DNA of 64,000 nt from CAVOGJ01 sp963695405 (GTDB taxonomy: Bacteria; Planctomycetota; Planctomycetia; Pirellulales; Pirellulaceae). The notes beneath the pieces are model-generated. The model saw only the letters and a list, made by a program, of their open reading frames with translations. It did no database searches and was not told where the DNA came from. The position numbers and the translations under genes were made by a program. The stretch is taken from contig CAVOGJ010000012.1 of the NCBI GenBank assembly GCA_963695405.1, forward strand, positions 62,001 through 126,000, written 5' to 3'. Below, piece after piece: positions 28,409-37,458 of this stretch (position 1 is the stretch's first letter; every line of letters starts with the position of its first letter).

Positions 28409-30457
28409 ATGAAGAAGCCGCATCGTGCGCGCCATAATCGCCGTCGTGTCTACTCGCTACACCCCCAGGAACTGCTTGAAGATCGCCTGGCGCTCGATGC
28501 ATCGGGAGTTGCCGGGACGGTCATCGGTAATGACTGTCCCCCGGACCTCGATTTGTCGGGCATCGGGGAGGTGACCGTTCAACCCGGTGGATCGTTGTCC
28601 GTCGATCTGCTCGGTGACGGTGGGACCGTGACTGATCTCGATGCGTCGGGAAATCCGACGAATGACGCGATTCGGCTGCTCCTCGATCCGGACGACAATC
28701 CAGCGGGCGCGGCCCTCATCGATGGAGTACTCACCTGGACGCCCGCGGACGGACAAACGGGGACGTTCGATTTCTACATCATTGCTGTCGATGCGGGCAC
28801 CACGCCGCTGGCAGACGCGGAAGTCTTGACGGTCAATGTGGCTAATCAGGCACCGGTCGTTGACTTGAACGGTGAGGACGGCGATGGAATTGATTTTGCC
28901 ACAATCTTCACCGAAGACGACGGTCCCGTGACGATTGTCGACGGGGACCTTACCGTTACCGACGCGAATGGCGGTAACTTGACTGGCGCCACCATGCGGA
29001 TTACGAATCTGGGAGACGGCGCGGACGAGTCACTGAGCGTCGATCTGATGGGTAACACGCAGATCACCGCAGACTACGACGCCGCCACGGGAACGCTCGT
29101 CTTGGTCGGCAGTGATACGCTGGCTAACTATCAGGCCATCCTGCGTACCCTCGTCTACGATAACGTTTCCCAATCGCCGACCGGCATTGATCGGGTCGTC
29201 GAAATCTCGGTCACGGACGGTCAGGCTACTAGTGACGTCGCTCGCAGTACGGTGGGCGTCATCGGCGTTAACGACGCGCCCGATCTGGCGTCAATTCCAG
29301 ACCAGTCCTTGGTGATCGGACAAATGCTCGAGGTGACCGTGACGGCGACTGACGTGGACGGCGACGCGCTGATCTTTTTGCTTGACCTGGACGATCCATC
29401 CTCGAACGCTCCAGCAGGCGCAACCATTACATCGACCGGGTCGAATTCGGCCGTCATTCGCTGGACCCCCACGGCGGCCGATGGCCCGGGCGATTACCAC
29501 TTCGCCGTCCTAGTGGTGGACGATGGCGACTTGCCACTTGCGGATCGTGAGGCGTTCACCGTCACGGTCACGGCCCCTCCGGCGGCTCCCCTGGTTGACC
29601 TCAATGGCGCTCTCGACGGTACCGACGCCAGTGCGACATTCACCGAAGGTGACGGCCCAGTTTCGATTGTTCAGGCGGATCTCACCGTGAGCGATTCCGA
29701 CAGTGCCACGCTGGCATCCGCGAGCGTTTTCTTAACCAACATTCAAGATGCGGGCGCCGAGACGCTGGCGGTCGACGTGGGTGCCACCGGAATTACGGCC
29801 ATTTATAATTCGTCGACGGGCGAGCTCTCGCTGGTCGGTTCGGCCTCGGCGGCCAGTTACCAGCAAGTATTGCGAACATTGACTTACGATAACACGTCCA
29901 GCGATCCGGGCACCGTCGACCGGATCGTGACCGTGATCGTCAGCGACGGGACGAACTTCAGTGACGCGGCAACGGCGACGGTGAGCGTAGTGGCCGTCAG
30001 TAGCGGCCCGACTCTGGTGCTGGCTGGTGAATTCGACGGGGATCAGCCAATCGCCGCCGAGGTGAACGTGACGATCGGCACCACCGCCGTCGCTACGGAT
30101 GAAGATACGCCATCCGCTGATCTCGTCTTTTCTCTCGACTTAGACGGTAGTGGGATTAGCGACGAGTCCGGCATTCCCACGTTGACCAGCCTCGCCCCGG
30201 GAGCGGCGTCGTTCAGCTGGACGCCTTTGCTGGCAGGTACCTACACCATGAAGATTGTCGTGACCGATACGAGCGGTCTGACCGATGAGCAGGCGTTCAC
30301 GATCGTGGTCACGGATCCGGCTGCGTTGCTCGCGCCAGCGTCGCAGCAGGTCAATATCGAGCCTCGGGTAAATGAATCGCAAGATGTCACGGCGGAAGGA
30401 TCGTGGTCGCCGATCGAGCAGTTCTTTGCAGACCTGGCGGAGGACGAGGATCGTTGA
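28409..30457 (+). CDS. LEPR-XLL-like secreted protein 3 with cadherin/Ig-like repeats
   Basis: A 682-residue protein starting MKKPHRARHNRRR, followed by HPQELLEDRLALDAS, a variant of the LEPR-XLL motif. At least two cadherin-like units of the same type as in the preceding gene occur (IFTEDDGPVTIVDGDLTVTD and TFTEGDGPVSIVQADLTVSD). They alternate with Ig-like putative domains ending in W-TP-G motifs (TWTPADGQTGTFDFY, RWTPTAADGPGDYHF, SWTPLLAGTYTMK). Many acidic residues suggest calcium binding. GAGGAAG precedes the ATG and the gap to the upstream gene is 69 nt, so the two are probably cotranscribed paralogues. The product is likely extracellular. Confidence 0.8.
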   Translation: MKKPHRARHNRRRVYSLHPQELLEDRLALDASGVAGTVIGNDCPPDLDLSGIGEVTVQPGGSLSVDLLGDGGTVTDLDASGNPTNDAIRLLLDPDDNPAGAALIDGVLTWTPADGQTGTFDFYIIAVDAGTTPLADAEVLTVNVANQAPVVDLNGEDGDGIDFATIFTEDDGPVTIVDGDLTVTDANGGNLTGATMRITNLGDGADESLSVDLMGNTQITADYDAATGTLVLVGSDTLANYQAILRTLVYDNVSQSPTGIDRVVEISVTDGQATSDVARSTVGVIGVNDAPDLASIPDQSLVIGQMLEVTVTATDVDGDALIFLLDLDDPSSNAPAGATITSTGSNSAVIRWTPTAADGPGDYHFAVLVVDDGDLPLADREAFTVTVTAPPAAPLVDLNGALDGTDASATFTEGDGPVSIVQADLTVSDSDSATLASASVFLTNIQDAGAETLAVDVGATGITAIYNSSTGELSLVGSASAASYQQVLRTLTYDNTSSDPGTVDRIVTVIVSDGTNFSDAATATVSVVAVSSGPTLVLAGEFDGDQPIAAEVNVTIGTTAVATDEDTPSADLVFSLDLDGSGISDESGIPTLTSLAPGAASFSWTPLLAGTYTMKIVVTDTSGLTDEQAFTIVVTDPAALLAPASQQVNIEPRVNESQDVTAEGSWSPIEQFFADLAEDEDR

Positions 30458-30470
30458 CCCTCTGGGTGTC

Positions 30471-30629
30471 CTTCGGGCTCTTCGCGTCCTTCGTGGTCCG
30501 CTCTCCGCGACGCCGGAGTGCGGGGGAAGCGTCGCAGCAGCGTTCGGCTTGATCATGGCTGTGCCGAGGCGTGTCAAGGCTGTGGTGTTGCCGGGTCTCA
30601 CCACGAAGCACACGAAGGACACGAAGGTA
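30471..30629. repeat. Inverted-repeat element of the CTTCGTGTCCTTCGTGGT type
   Basis: The left arm at 30471-30500 (contains GCGTCCTTCGTGGT) and the right arm at 30598-30629 (contains ACCACGAAG and ACGAAGGACACGAAGG) are imperfect inverted copies, about 160 nt end to end. The arms consist of a degenerate CTTCG(T/C)G repeat. It lies directly after LEPR-XLL protein 3. No frame inside resembles a protein. It could be a small non-autonomous element or a long hairpin at the operon end. Confidence 0.5.
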
Positions 30630-31064
30630 AGATCGGGGCACAAGTGGAAATTGTCACGTATCGACGGTCGCTTCCTCCAGCCTGTCCGTAACTGTGGCAG
30701 CCTATGGGTGAGTCTTGGCAGGATGTTCATGAGTTTGACGAGGCGTCAGCCACAGGCGTGTCCTCGTGTCTCAAGTCTTTGGCGGCAGAGGCGTCCCCCA
30801 CTCCGCCGCGAATGTCTCTCCGCAGGAACACCGTACGCGTCGGCCCAGCAAATGAGCCGGTGCCTCGCGATCGTGGTGGCAATGGGGGCAACGCACGCAA
30901 GACGATGTGGTACCAAATCGGCTGAGAGAGAGGTCAGCAGCCAGGACGGACGCACCGATGAGGTTGGAATGGCCAGGGCACCAAGGTCACTGACGGCGGC
31001 GGCGGGGCCCTGCCGCCGTCCGAGGAACGGCATCGCTGTCGGCTCGAGTGGTCTTGCCGCTGGA
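30630..31064. other. Intergenic region without recognisable genes
   Basis: About 435 nt between the inverted repeat and the end of the PEP-CTERM gene. Frames on both strands are open but have no family resemblance, ribosome site or export signal. I see no RNA gene. Confidence 0.3.
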
Positions 31065-32170
31065 TCAGGCGGCGGCGAGCACGGCATGTTGACGGATAGT
31101 GCGTCGACCTTGCATCAACAGCAAGCAGGTCATTCCCAGCACGCTCAGCGGAAGCGAAGAGGGTTCCGGAACGGCCGCGATGAATCGATGGACGGTCGAT
31201 TGGAGGCCACTCACATGGAAGCCGACGTCGAACACATCGAGGTCTGCGTCGAGACTTCCGGATGCCAATCGCGTATTGTTGTTCGCATCGCCCAGCCATG
31301 CGTCGAAGAGATCGCCTTGGAATCGTAAGTCCAACCAACCGAGCTGTAAGTTCAGCAGCTCATCAACCTCTGCCGATGTCGTACTTGAGAACGACCGCGG
31401 CGTTCCTGACTGGTCCCAACTCAATGTCCAAGTGAGCACGTTTTCTTCCTCGCCGCTGCCGCGAGTGACCTGTAGCAGCAATTGCGCTAGTGCGCCGGAG
31501 AGTCCCTGTGCTGTTCCGATCGTCTCCACATCACCCATATAGGCGAGAGTCACCGCTTCTCCGGCCGCCACGTTGGCTTGCATTTCAAGAAGGTAATAGT
31601 CGCCGAGCCCAGGATAGACCCGCCAAGGGGTGGCAGCGATTCCTGATCCATCCAACGTGTTTCGACTTACGAAGCCGCCGTTGTCGGCGGAGGTAATGTA
31701 GTCGCTCCCGTAGGACCAGCGGCCATGGTCGATCGCATTCTGTCCCTCGAGTAGTCCATCGGGAACGTTTGCGATCGGGGGAACAAATCCGATTTGTAAA
31801 GTATCGGCTTCGGAGTTCAACAGCGGCGTCGATGCCCAAAGTTATCGAGTACATCGATGTAATAGGGTGTACCGAGATCGTTCAAGCGATTCAGGCTGTT
31901 GGAAAACAACAAGTTATTACCCTGGTCGCGGGGAATGCCGCGAAAAAGCCCCGGAATCTCTTCAATCGTCGGTGTCGAGATGAAAGGTTCGGATTCCCAC
32001 CGGATGGATTGTCCCAGAGGGGCAGGGCGACTTGATACGGCCATCATCGGCGATGGTGTCGGCAATTCGGAAACAATGTTGAAGCCTGTGGCATGGGAGC
32101 TGGCCAGCAGCAACGCGATGGAAGTGCCAATGATGGTGTGTCTATGGATCATGAGTATGGGTCCTCGCAA
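31065..32170 (-). CDS. PEP-CTERM sorted exoprotein, frameshifted
   Basis: About 368 residues when two frames are joined. An N-terminal signal (IIGTSIALLLASSHATGF) is followed by a secreted domain with polar, beta-rich sequence. The C-terminus has VPEPSSLPLSVLGMTCLLLM and then QGRR, the PEP-CTERM tripartite signal (VPEP, membrane helix, basic end) recognised by exosortase. The frame from 32170 ends in HRRRC after LDNFG, while the continuing frame begins TPLLNSEADTLQIGF. This places a missing base at about 31828-31841, beside CCC and AAA runs. The ligand or function of the domain is unknown. No exosortase gene is in the window. Confidence 0.78.
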
Positions 32171-32526
32171 AAAATGTCGGGCGGATGCCGACGTAGGTCA
32201 TCCGCGAAACAAGGGAAATTGAACGGAAGCCGAACCGTCTAAGAAACAGCCGCGGTCCATGAGAGCGGCTTGCAGGAAGACGATCCTCGGTCACCGTGTC
32301 GCAGACAGGCAGCGCTCACCGCAGGGAAGTCCATGCTGCGTGGGCGCATTCGTATCGCTGCGAGGTGACCCGCTCCGTTTCCGGTAATGCGGAACGACGA
32401 TCGAACCACGGATCCTAGCGGTCAGTGGCCAGTCGCATTCGCACCGGGAGCGGAGGAACGTCGGGTTCCTGCTGGACGAATTGGTTCGGGACTTCGAAGA
32501 AGGCTCACGGTCGCGCATCGGCCAAC
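32171..32526. other. Intergenic region upstream of the PEP-CTERM gene
   Basis: About 350 nt with no gene I can support. It must contain the PEP-CTERM leader and promoter, but no clear boxes are visible. Confidence 0.3.
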
Positions 32527-32590
32527 AAAAAATGCCAATACCTAACTCCGTATGCGACAAGGCACAAGGAGCAAGATATTGGCATTTTTA
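32527..32590. repeat. Long-looped inverted repeat, possible bidirectional terminator
   Basis: A 13-bp perfect inverted repeat, AAAAATGCCAATA/TATTGGCATTTTT, flanks 36 nt. Inside, CTCC and GGAG could extend the pairing. Because one side begins with A residues and the other ends with T residues, it could terminate transcripts from either side, including that of the phosphatase gene ending at 32784. The AT-rich stem and large loop are unlike the other terminators in this window. An RNA element or a small mobile remnant is also possible. Confidence 0.45.
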
Positions 32591-32783
32591 GGGCGATGCA
32601 GTGGCTTTCCTCGAAGTCTGTTAGCTAATTGGGTCGGCTCGTCTGAAAAATACGTGGTGGAAATAGAAGCTTTACGTACTTTGCATAATATAGCAAACGG
32701 TGCTGTTGTCAAGACTCTAATTTGGACCGCGGTAGCATTCATTCGAGCCCAGGCGGGAGGGGCAAAAAAGCCGCAATTAGGGG

Positions 32784-33638
32784 TCAAAAGGAACGCTGGC
32801 TGGCCGGCAGATGGCTGGCGGGGCATGCTCGCAGGCTGCTGCGGGCGGCGTCGATGGCCACGTTATGACGCGTTCGGTCGAGATAGAAGCTCACCTGCTG
32901 AAAACCACACAGAGTCAGCAAATCGAGCGCTGGCTCGAACTGATCGCCGACTCGTGCGGGCACATGGGCGTCGGCTCCGATGACGATCGGAATCTGGCGG
33001 CGAGCAATTTCTACAAGCATCTCCGGAAACGGATTCATTTCCGGAATCACCTTCCGCAGTCCGGAAGTGTTCAATTCCATGGCGATGCCGGTCTTGGCGA
33101 TCCGATCGAGGGCTCGGCAAAGATCGTCAAAGATCAACGACGGCCGCCAATCAGCGGACGTTATATTCTTGATCAGATCAGGGTGGGCCAGGGCGTCGAA
33201 CAGGCCCGTTTCGGCGGCATCGGCAAGCAGCTGAAAATAGGTTCTCTGCACGTTCAATGGGTTCTTGTCCCAATAACGTCGGCGAAACTCGGCCAATTGT
33301 GGATGGACCGAGCCCAGCACGTAATGAAAGTCAGCGGAGGCCAGCTGTCGCTCGAGCCACCCTTCGTACCCGGCAAAATAATCGGCTTCCAGTCCCAGGC
33401 GGACATCGACGCGGCCCGCCCAAGTGTCGCGGGCCGTCCGCACCATTTGCACGTACTCGTCAAACTGGTCGACCCGCATCCGCACGGCGGCCGCAAATCC
33501 GTCCGGCATGGGATTGTGGCAGGTGATGATGATACCTTGCAGTCCACGTGCGGCTGCCGCTGCCGCATAGTCTTCCGGTTGACCGGTGGCATGTTTGCAC
33601 AAAGGAGTATGGGAGTGTGTCTCGTACAATTGGGTCAT
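32784..33638 (-). CDS. PHP-domain histidinol-phosphatase-like protein
   Basis: A 284-residue PHP (polymerase and histidinol phosphatase) superfamily protein. The metal-binding pattern is clear: ETHSHTPLCKHA near the start, GLEADYF near 95, GSVHPQL near 120, LAHPDLIK near 165 and GADAHVPARVG near 235. The arrangement fits the HisK/HisJ type that removes phosphate from histidinol phosphate in histidine synthesis. Other PHP phosphoesterases share the fold, and no other his gene is nearby, so the substrate is inferred. The start at 33638 gives the family N-terminus. About 20 C-terminal residues after the domain are low-complexity. Confidence 0.78.
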   Translation of the reverse strand: MTQLYETHSHTPLCKHATGQPEDYAAAAAARGLQGIIITCHNPMPDGFAAAVRMRVDQFDEYVQMVRTARDTWAGRVDVRLGLEADYFAGYEGWLERQLASADFHYVLGSVHPQLAEFRRRYWDKNPLNVQRTYFQLLADAAETGLFDALAHPDLIKNITSADWRPSLIFDDLCRALDRIAKTGIAMELNTSGLRKVIPEMNPFPEMLVEIARRQIPIVIGADAHVPARVGDQFEPALDLLTLCGFQQVSFYLDRTRHNVAIDAARSSLRACPASHLPASQRSF

Positions 33639-33772
33639 GTTTTATTCATTGTGGCGGAAACGTACATTGATCGGGTCCGTTGCGGGCATCCCTTCAAACC
33701 TACCTGCGTTAGGCTGTTTTCGACAGTGCAAGTGGTCCTCTGCGACGGATTCTTCCTGCCATGTTCATAAAG

Positions 33773-35738
33773 TCACTCATCCTCCCCCTGCTGTGCGGAG
33801 AGGGACATGCCGAGCTGACTCATTTTGCGATACAGATTCGAACGATGTAGTCCCAAGCTGGCTGCGGCTTCGGTCATGTTGCCAGCCGCCATTTGAATGT
33901 GCCGCTCGATGGTATCGATCTGGAACTGTCTTGTGGCTTTCTTGAGTGATGCGACCGGGTCGACGCGCGACGCGTCGATGGCGAGTGGCAGATCGTCCGC
34001 GGTGACAATGTCGTCTGGCACGAGGTAGGCGATGCGTTCCATGAGATTCCGCAGCTCACGAACGTTGCCTGGCCAGGCATGAGCTCGCATCCGCTGCAGT
34101 GCCGACTTGCTTAGTTCTGGAAGAGCGCGATGCGCCGACGCGCAAAACTGGCTCAGAAAGTGATCCGCCAATTCGGGGATGTCTTCGGGGCGTTCTCGCA
34201 ACGGTGGCATCTCGAGCATGACGACATTGAGGCGAAAGAAGAGATCTTCCCGAAAGGTACCGGCGCGAACCATGGCTCCCAGATCACGGTTCGTGGCAGC
34301 CAGCAGCCGCGCGTTGGTGGAAAGCGTCGTCGATCCGCCGACGCGAACGACCACCTTCTCTTCCACAGCCCGCAGGAGTTGTGCCTGGCATGCCAACGGC
34401 AATTCGCCAATTTCGTCCAAAAACAGCGTGCCTTTGGCGGCCAATTCGAATTTCCCGGGACGCGTTTCGTGCGCATCGGTGAAGGCCCCCTTTTCGTGTC
34501 CAAACAACTCGCTGGCCAAGAGTGTCTCGGAAACGGCAGCGCAGTTGATCGCCAGAAACGGGCCCTCACGGCGGGCGCTCAAGTCATGGATCATCCGACT
34601 GGCAATTTCCTTCCCAGTACCATTCTCACCCAGCAGGAGGACCGGCAAGTCTGAGTTGGCGACGCGGCTGATTCGCTCGCGTAGCTGTTGAATGGGTGGG
34701 CTACTGCCAATCAAGGACGTTTGGACATCCTCGCTATTCCGCGAGTCAGCTTTGTGTTGATTCACCAATTCTCTGATGCCGCGACAGTTCTCGATGGCTG
34801 CCGCAGCATGAACCGCCAGTTCGGCCAGTTCGGCCTGATCCTCCTGTGTAAAATCCCCTTGTTGCCGATTGAGGACTTCAAAGGCACCGAGGACCCGGCC
34901 CCGCCGGCTGATCAACGGAACGCAGACGAGGTTGCGTGTTTGAAACTGAAGTTGTCTGTCAACCACGTGCGAGATTTCACCTTGGCTATCATCCCGACCC
35001 ACCCGGAGTGGCTCACCCGTTTGCACGACCCGACCGACGACGCCGAGGTCATCCGGGATGCGTAGCTCACCATCGGTCACACCCAGGGCGGGCCGACCGA
35101 CCAGTTTTTGGGTTCTTCGGTCCCAAAGGAAAATCGTGGCCCGTTCTGCCGCGAGCAACCGCGTGCTGGCCGCCGCCATGTCTGCTAATAAGCGATGCAT
35201 ATCAAGGGTTTGATGCCAGCGGGTCACAAGTTCCAGCAACGCCTGTAATCGCAAAGCCCGACGTTCTGCTGACGCCAGTCGCTGTCCGGTCCGCACCGCT
35301 TCGCCGAGCGGACCAGTCGGGTCGAAGTCTGGATGGGGTGCCTGCGATTTCAAGGCCAACACGGCGGTTGGCCAGTGTGTATCGAGGAGGGGCCAAGCCT
35401 GCCAACCCGCCTCTTGTAGCGGCCGGACACCATCGGCAACCCGGGCGAGCAGCGAAGTCGGCGGCCGTTTGTCGAGCGGTGCCGGGAGAGCATTACGCCA
35501 GGCTCCTTCAGATGCCACCATGATGATGGCCTGTTCCCCACCGAGCGAGCTCAGCCACGATCTGTAACGCTTGACGAACGAAATCGTCGAACTCCAGTGG
35601 CAGAGCCACCAAGCGAAGCAACGAGTCGGAGAGACGCTGTCGTGCCGACACGGGCGGGAGGACTTTCGCGGGAAGGGTATCGGCCGCGGCGAGGTGACGC
35701 GCGGGACCACTGGCGTTGCACGAAAAAAGGCTGTCCAA
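33773..35738 (-). CDS. Sigma-54-type transcriptional activator with GAF sensor, frameshifted
   Basis: Roughly 655 residues when two frames are joined. A helical N-terminal region (SARQRLSDSLLRLVALPLEF) is followed by a GAF domain near residues 150-310. The AAA+ activator domain has GENGTGKEIASR, GHEKGAFTDA, LFLDEIGELPL and FREDLFFRLNV. A Fis-type helix-turn-helix ends the protein (AAASLGLHRSNLYRKM). The loop motif reads GAFTDA rather than GAFTGA, so sigma-54 contact is not assured. Residues before GEQAIIMVASEG are in another frame, which changes at a CCCC run (35536-35539, plus strand). The TTG at 35738 is a tentative start. The gene is divergent from fabI. Confidence 0.75.
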
Positions 35739-35812
35739 TGATACGTAATTGGTTACCTTCACACAAATATGGAATCGCACGCAATCCGAAAGCACGACTG
35801 AGGAGGGAAATG

Positions 35813-36649
35813 ATGGGGATGTTTGACGGCAAGAAAGGATTGATCCTGGGTGTTGCCAATGATCGTTCGATCGCCTGGGCGATTGCAAAGATCATCATGG
35901 AAGAAGGCGGAGAATGTGGCTTCACACACTTGCCTGATCGCCCTGATGATGAGCGGCGGAAAAATCGAAATCGTGTCGAGAAATGCATTGACGGGAATCC
36001 GCGCGCTAAATTCCTCGTGCCACTCAACGTGCAGGACGACGAACAAATCGCCTCGGTCATAGCGACCGCCGGCGAGTCATTCGGCAAGATCGATTTTTTG
36101 CTGCACTCGATTGCCTTCGCTGATCGGGAGGACTTGCTGAAGCCGACCATCGAGTGCAGCCGTGAGGGATTCAAGATGGCGATGGAAATCAGCGCCTACA
36201 GCTTGTTGGCCGTTGCGAATGCTGCCAAGGGGATACTGAGTGAACAGTCGTCGATCGTCACGATGACCTACTTTGGCGGCGAGAAATGCGTTCCGGGTTA
36301 TAATATGATGGGCGTTTGCAAGGCGGCACTCGATTCCTGTATGAAGTACCTAGCCTTTGATCTGGGGCCCCAGGGTACCCGTGTCAATGCGCTCAGCGCC
36401 GGACCGCTCAAGACGCTGGCCAGCACGGCCGTAGGCGCCGGGGGAATGCTGAAGCTGTATGAAATGATATCCCCTCTAGGCTGCAACGTGACCCACGACC
36501 AGGTGGGTCGTGCAGGGGCTTTCCTGCTGTCGAGTATGTCGGACGGGATTACCGGAGAAATCATGCACGTCGACGGCGGCTACAATATGATGGGTTCTCC
36601 GGGTCGCATGCTGGATGCGATCCAGGCAGCCCAGTCGGCGGCCGATTGA
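35813..36649 (+). CDS. fabI: Enoyl-[acyl-carrier-protein] reductase (NADH)
   Basis: A 278-residue short-chain dehydrogenase of the FabI type, catalysing the last reduction of each fatty-acid elongation cycle. The cofactor region LILGVANDRSIAWAIA, the HSIAFA block and the active-site YNMMGVCK (Tyr-x6-Lys) are intact. The C-terminal GEIMHVDGGYNMMG is typical. AGGAGG at 35801-35806 lies 6 nt before the ATG at 35813; ATGs at 35810 and 35819 are alternatives. The sigma-54-type activator is divergent, so the short spacer may carry promoters for both. Confidence 0.92.
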   Translation: MGMFDGKKGLILGVANDRSIAWAIAKIIMEEGGECGFTHLPDRPDDERRKNRNRVEKCIDGNPRAKFLVPLNVQDDEQIASVIATAGESFGKIDFLLHSIAFADREDLLKPTIECSREGFKMAMEISAYSLLAVANAAKGILSEQSSIVTMTYFGGEKCVPGYNMMGVCKAALDSCMKYLAFDLGPQGTRVNALSAGPLKTLASTAVGAGGMLKLYEMISPLGCNVTHDQVGRAGAFLLSSMSDGITGEIMHVDGGYNMMGSPGRMLDAIQAAQSAAD

Positions 36650-36782
36650 GGGTCGTGCTGATGGCGTGTCTGCCCCGCCATGATGAGCCGATGATGCGCG
36701 GGACGGGAACGGAAAGCCACGGTCAGAGGACCGCCTGGCCGCCGAAATCGAACGATCGTCAGCGTATTGAGGATCATCAACG

Positions 36783-37193
36783 ATGAGCACCGATCAAGCG
36801 ACCAGCGAGGGGCCCACACACATTGCCGTGGTGGTCGTTTCCCACCAAGGACGTTTACTCATTGGTCGGCGACCATTGAACGTGCCTCTGGCAGGCTATG
36901 CGGAGTTTCCGGGTGGGAAGGTCGAACCGGGCGAGTCACCACGTGAGGCAGCGGTACGAGAATGTCTGGAAGAGACCGGCCTGCGAATCGTGATTGACAA
37001 GGACCTGGACGTCGTCTTTCATCAATATGATTATGGCGATGTCGAGATGCATTTCTTTCACGGTACCGTGGTGGGGCCAACGCTGGCGCGGACTCCCTAC
37101 GAGTGGGTGCCGCTGGATCGGCTGTCCGCCTATCGGTTTCCCCCCGCGAACGATGGCGTGCTCATCAAGATCCGGCAGATGATGCGCGATTAG
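36783..37193 (+). CDS. Nudix hydrolase (MutT-like)
   Basis: A 136-residue Nudix protein with the complete box GGKVEPGESPREAAVRECLE followed by ETGL (residues 44-67), which binds the divalent metal for pyrophosphohydrolysis. The surrounding IGRRPLNVPLAGYAEFPGG is like MutT/NudG, which remove 8-oxo-dGTP or related damaged nucleotides. The substrate is not provable from sequence. It follows fabI by 130 nt on the same strand and may be expressed independently. Confidence 0.85.
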   Translation: MSTDQATSEGPTHIAVVVVSHQGRLLIGRRPLNVPLAGYAEFPGGKVEPGESPREAAVRECLEETGLRIVIDKDLDVVFHQYDYGDVEMHFFHGTVVGPTLARTPYEWVPLDRLSAYRFPPANDGVLIKIRQMMRD

Positions 37194-37458
37194 AGCAAGG
37201 GAGGGCCGGGCGGGCGCGCATCCCTTGCTGAGCGAGTGACAGCGTCCCATCCCACATGCCATCGCCCGGAATGGGCGACCGCTCCCGCATTCCGCGCCGT
37301 CGAACGGATCTGGCTGGCTCACTCGATACCGTCCAGGTACCTTCTCGCGACTCGACCAACCCCATCGGCCACGACTGAGGAAGTGGTTGGTTGTTGTAGA
37401 ACGAAGGTTGACGCAGGAGGCGTCGATCGCACGCAAGATTCCAGGGAAGGGGAGCGGC

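Noticed and set aside
30372..31328. Plus-strand open frame of 318 residues
   Set aside because: It overlaps the end of LEPR-XLL protein 3, the inverted repeat and the PEP-CTERM gene on the other strand, and its translation is arginine/serine-rich shadow sequence.
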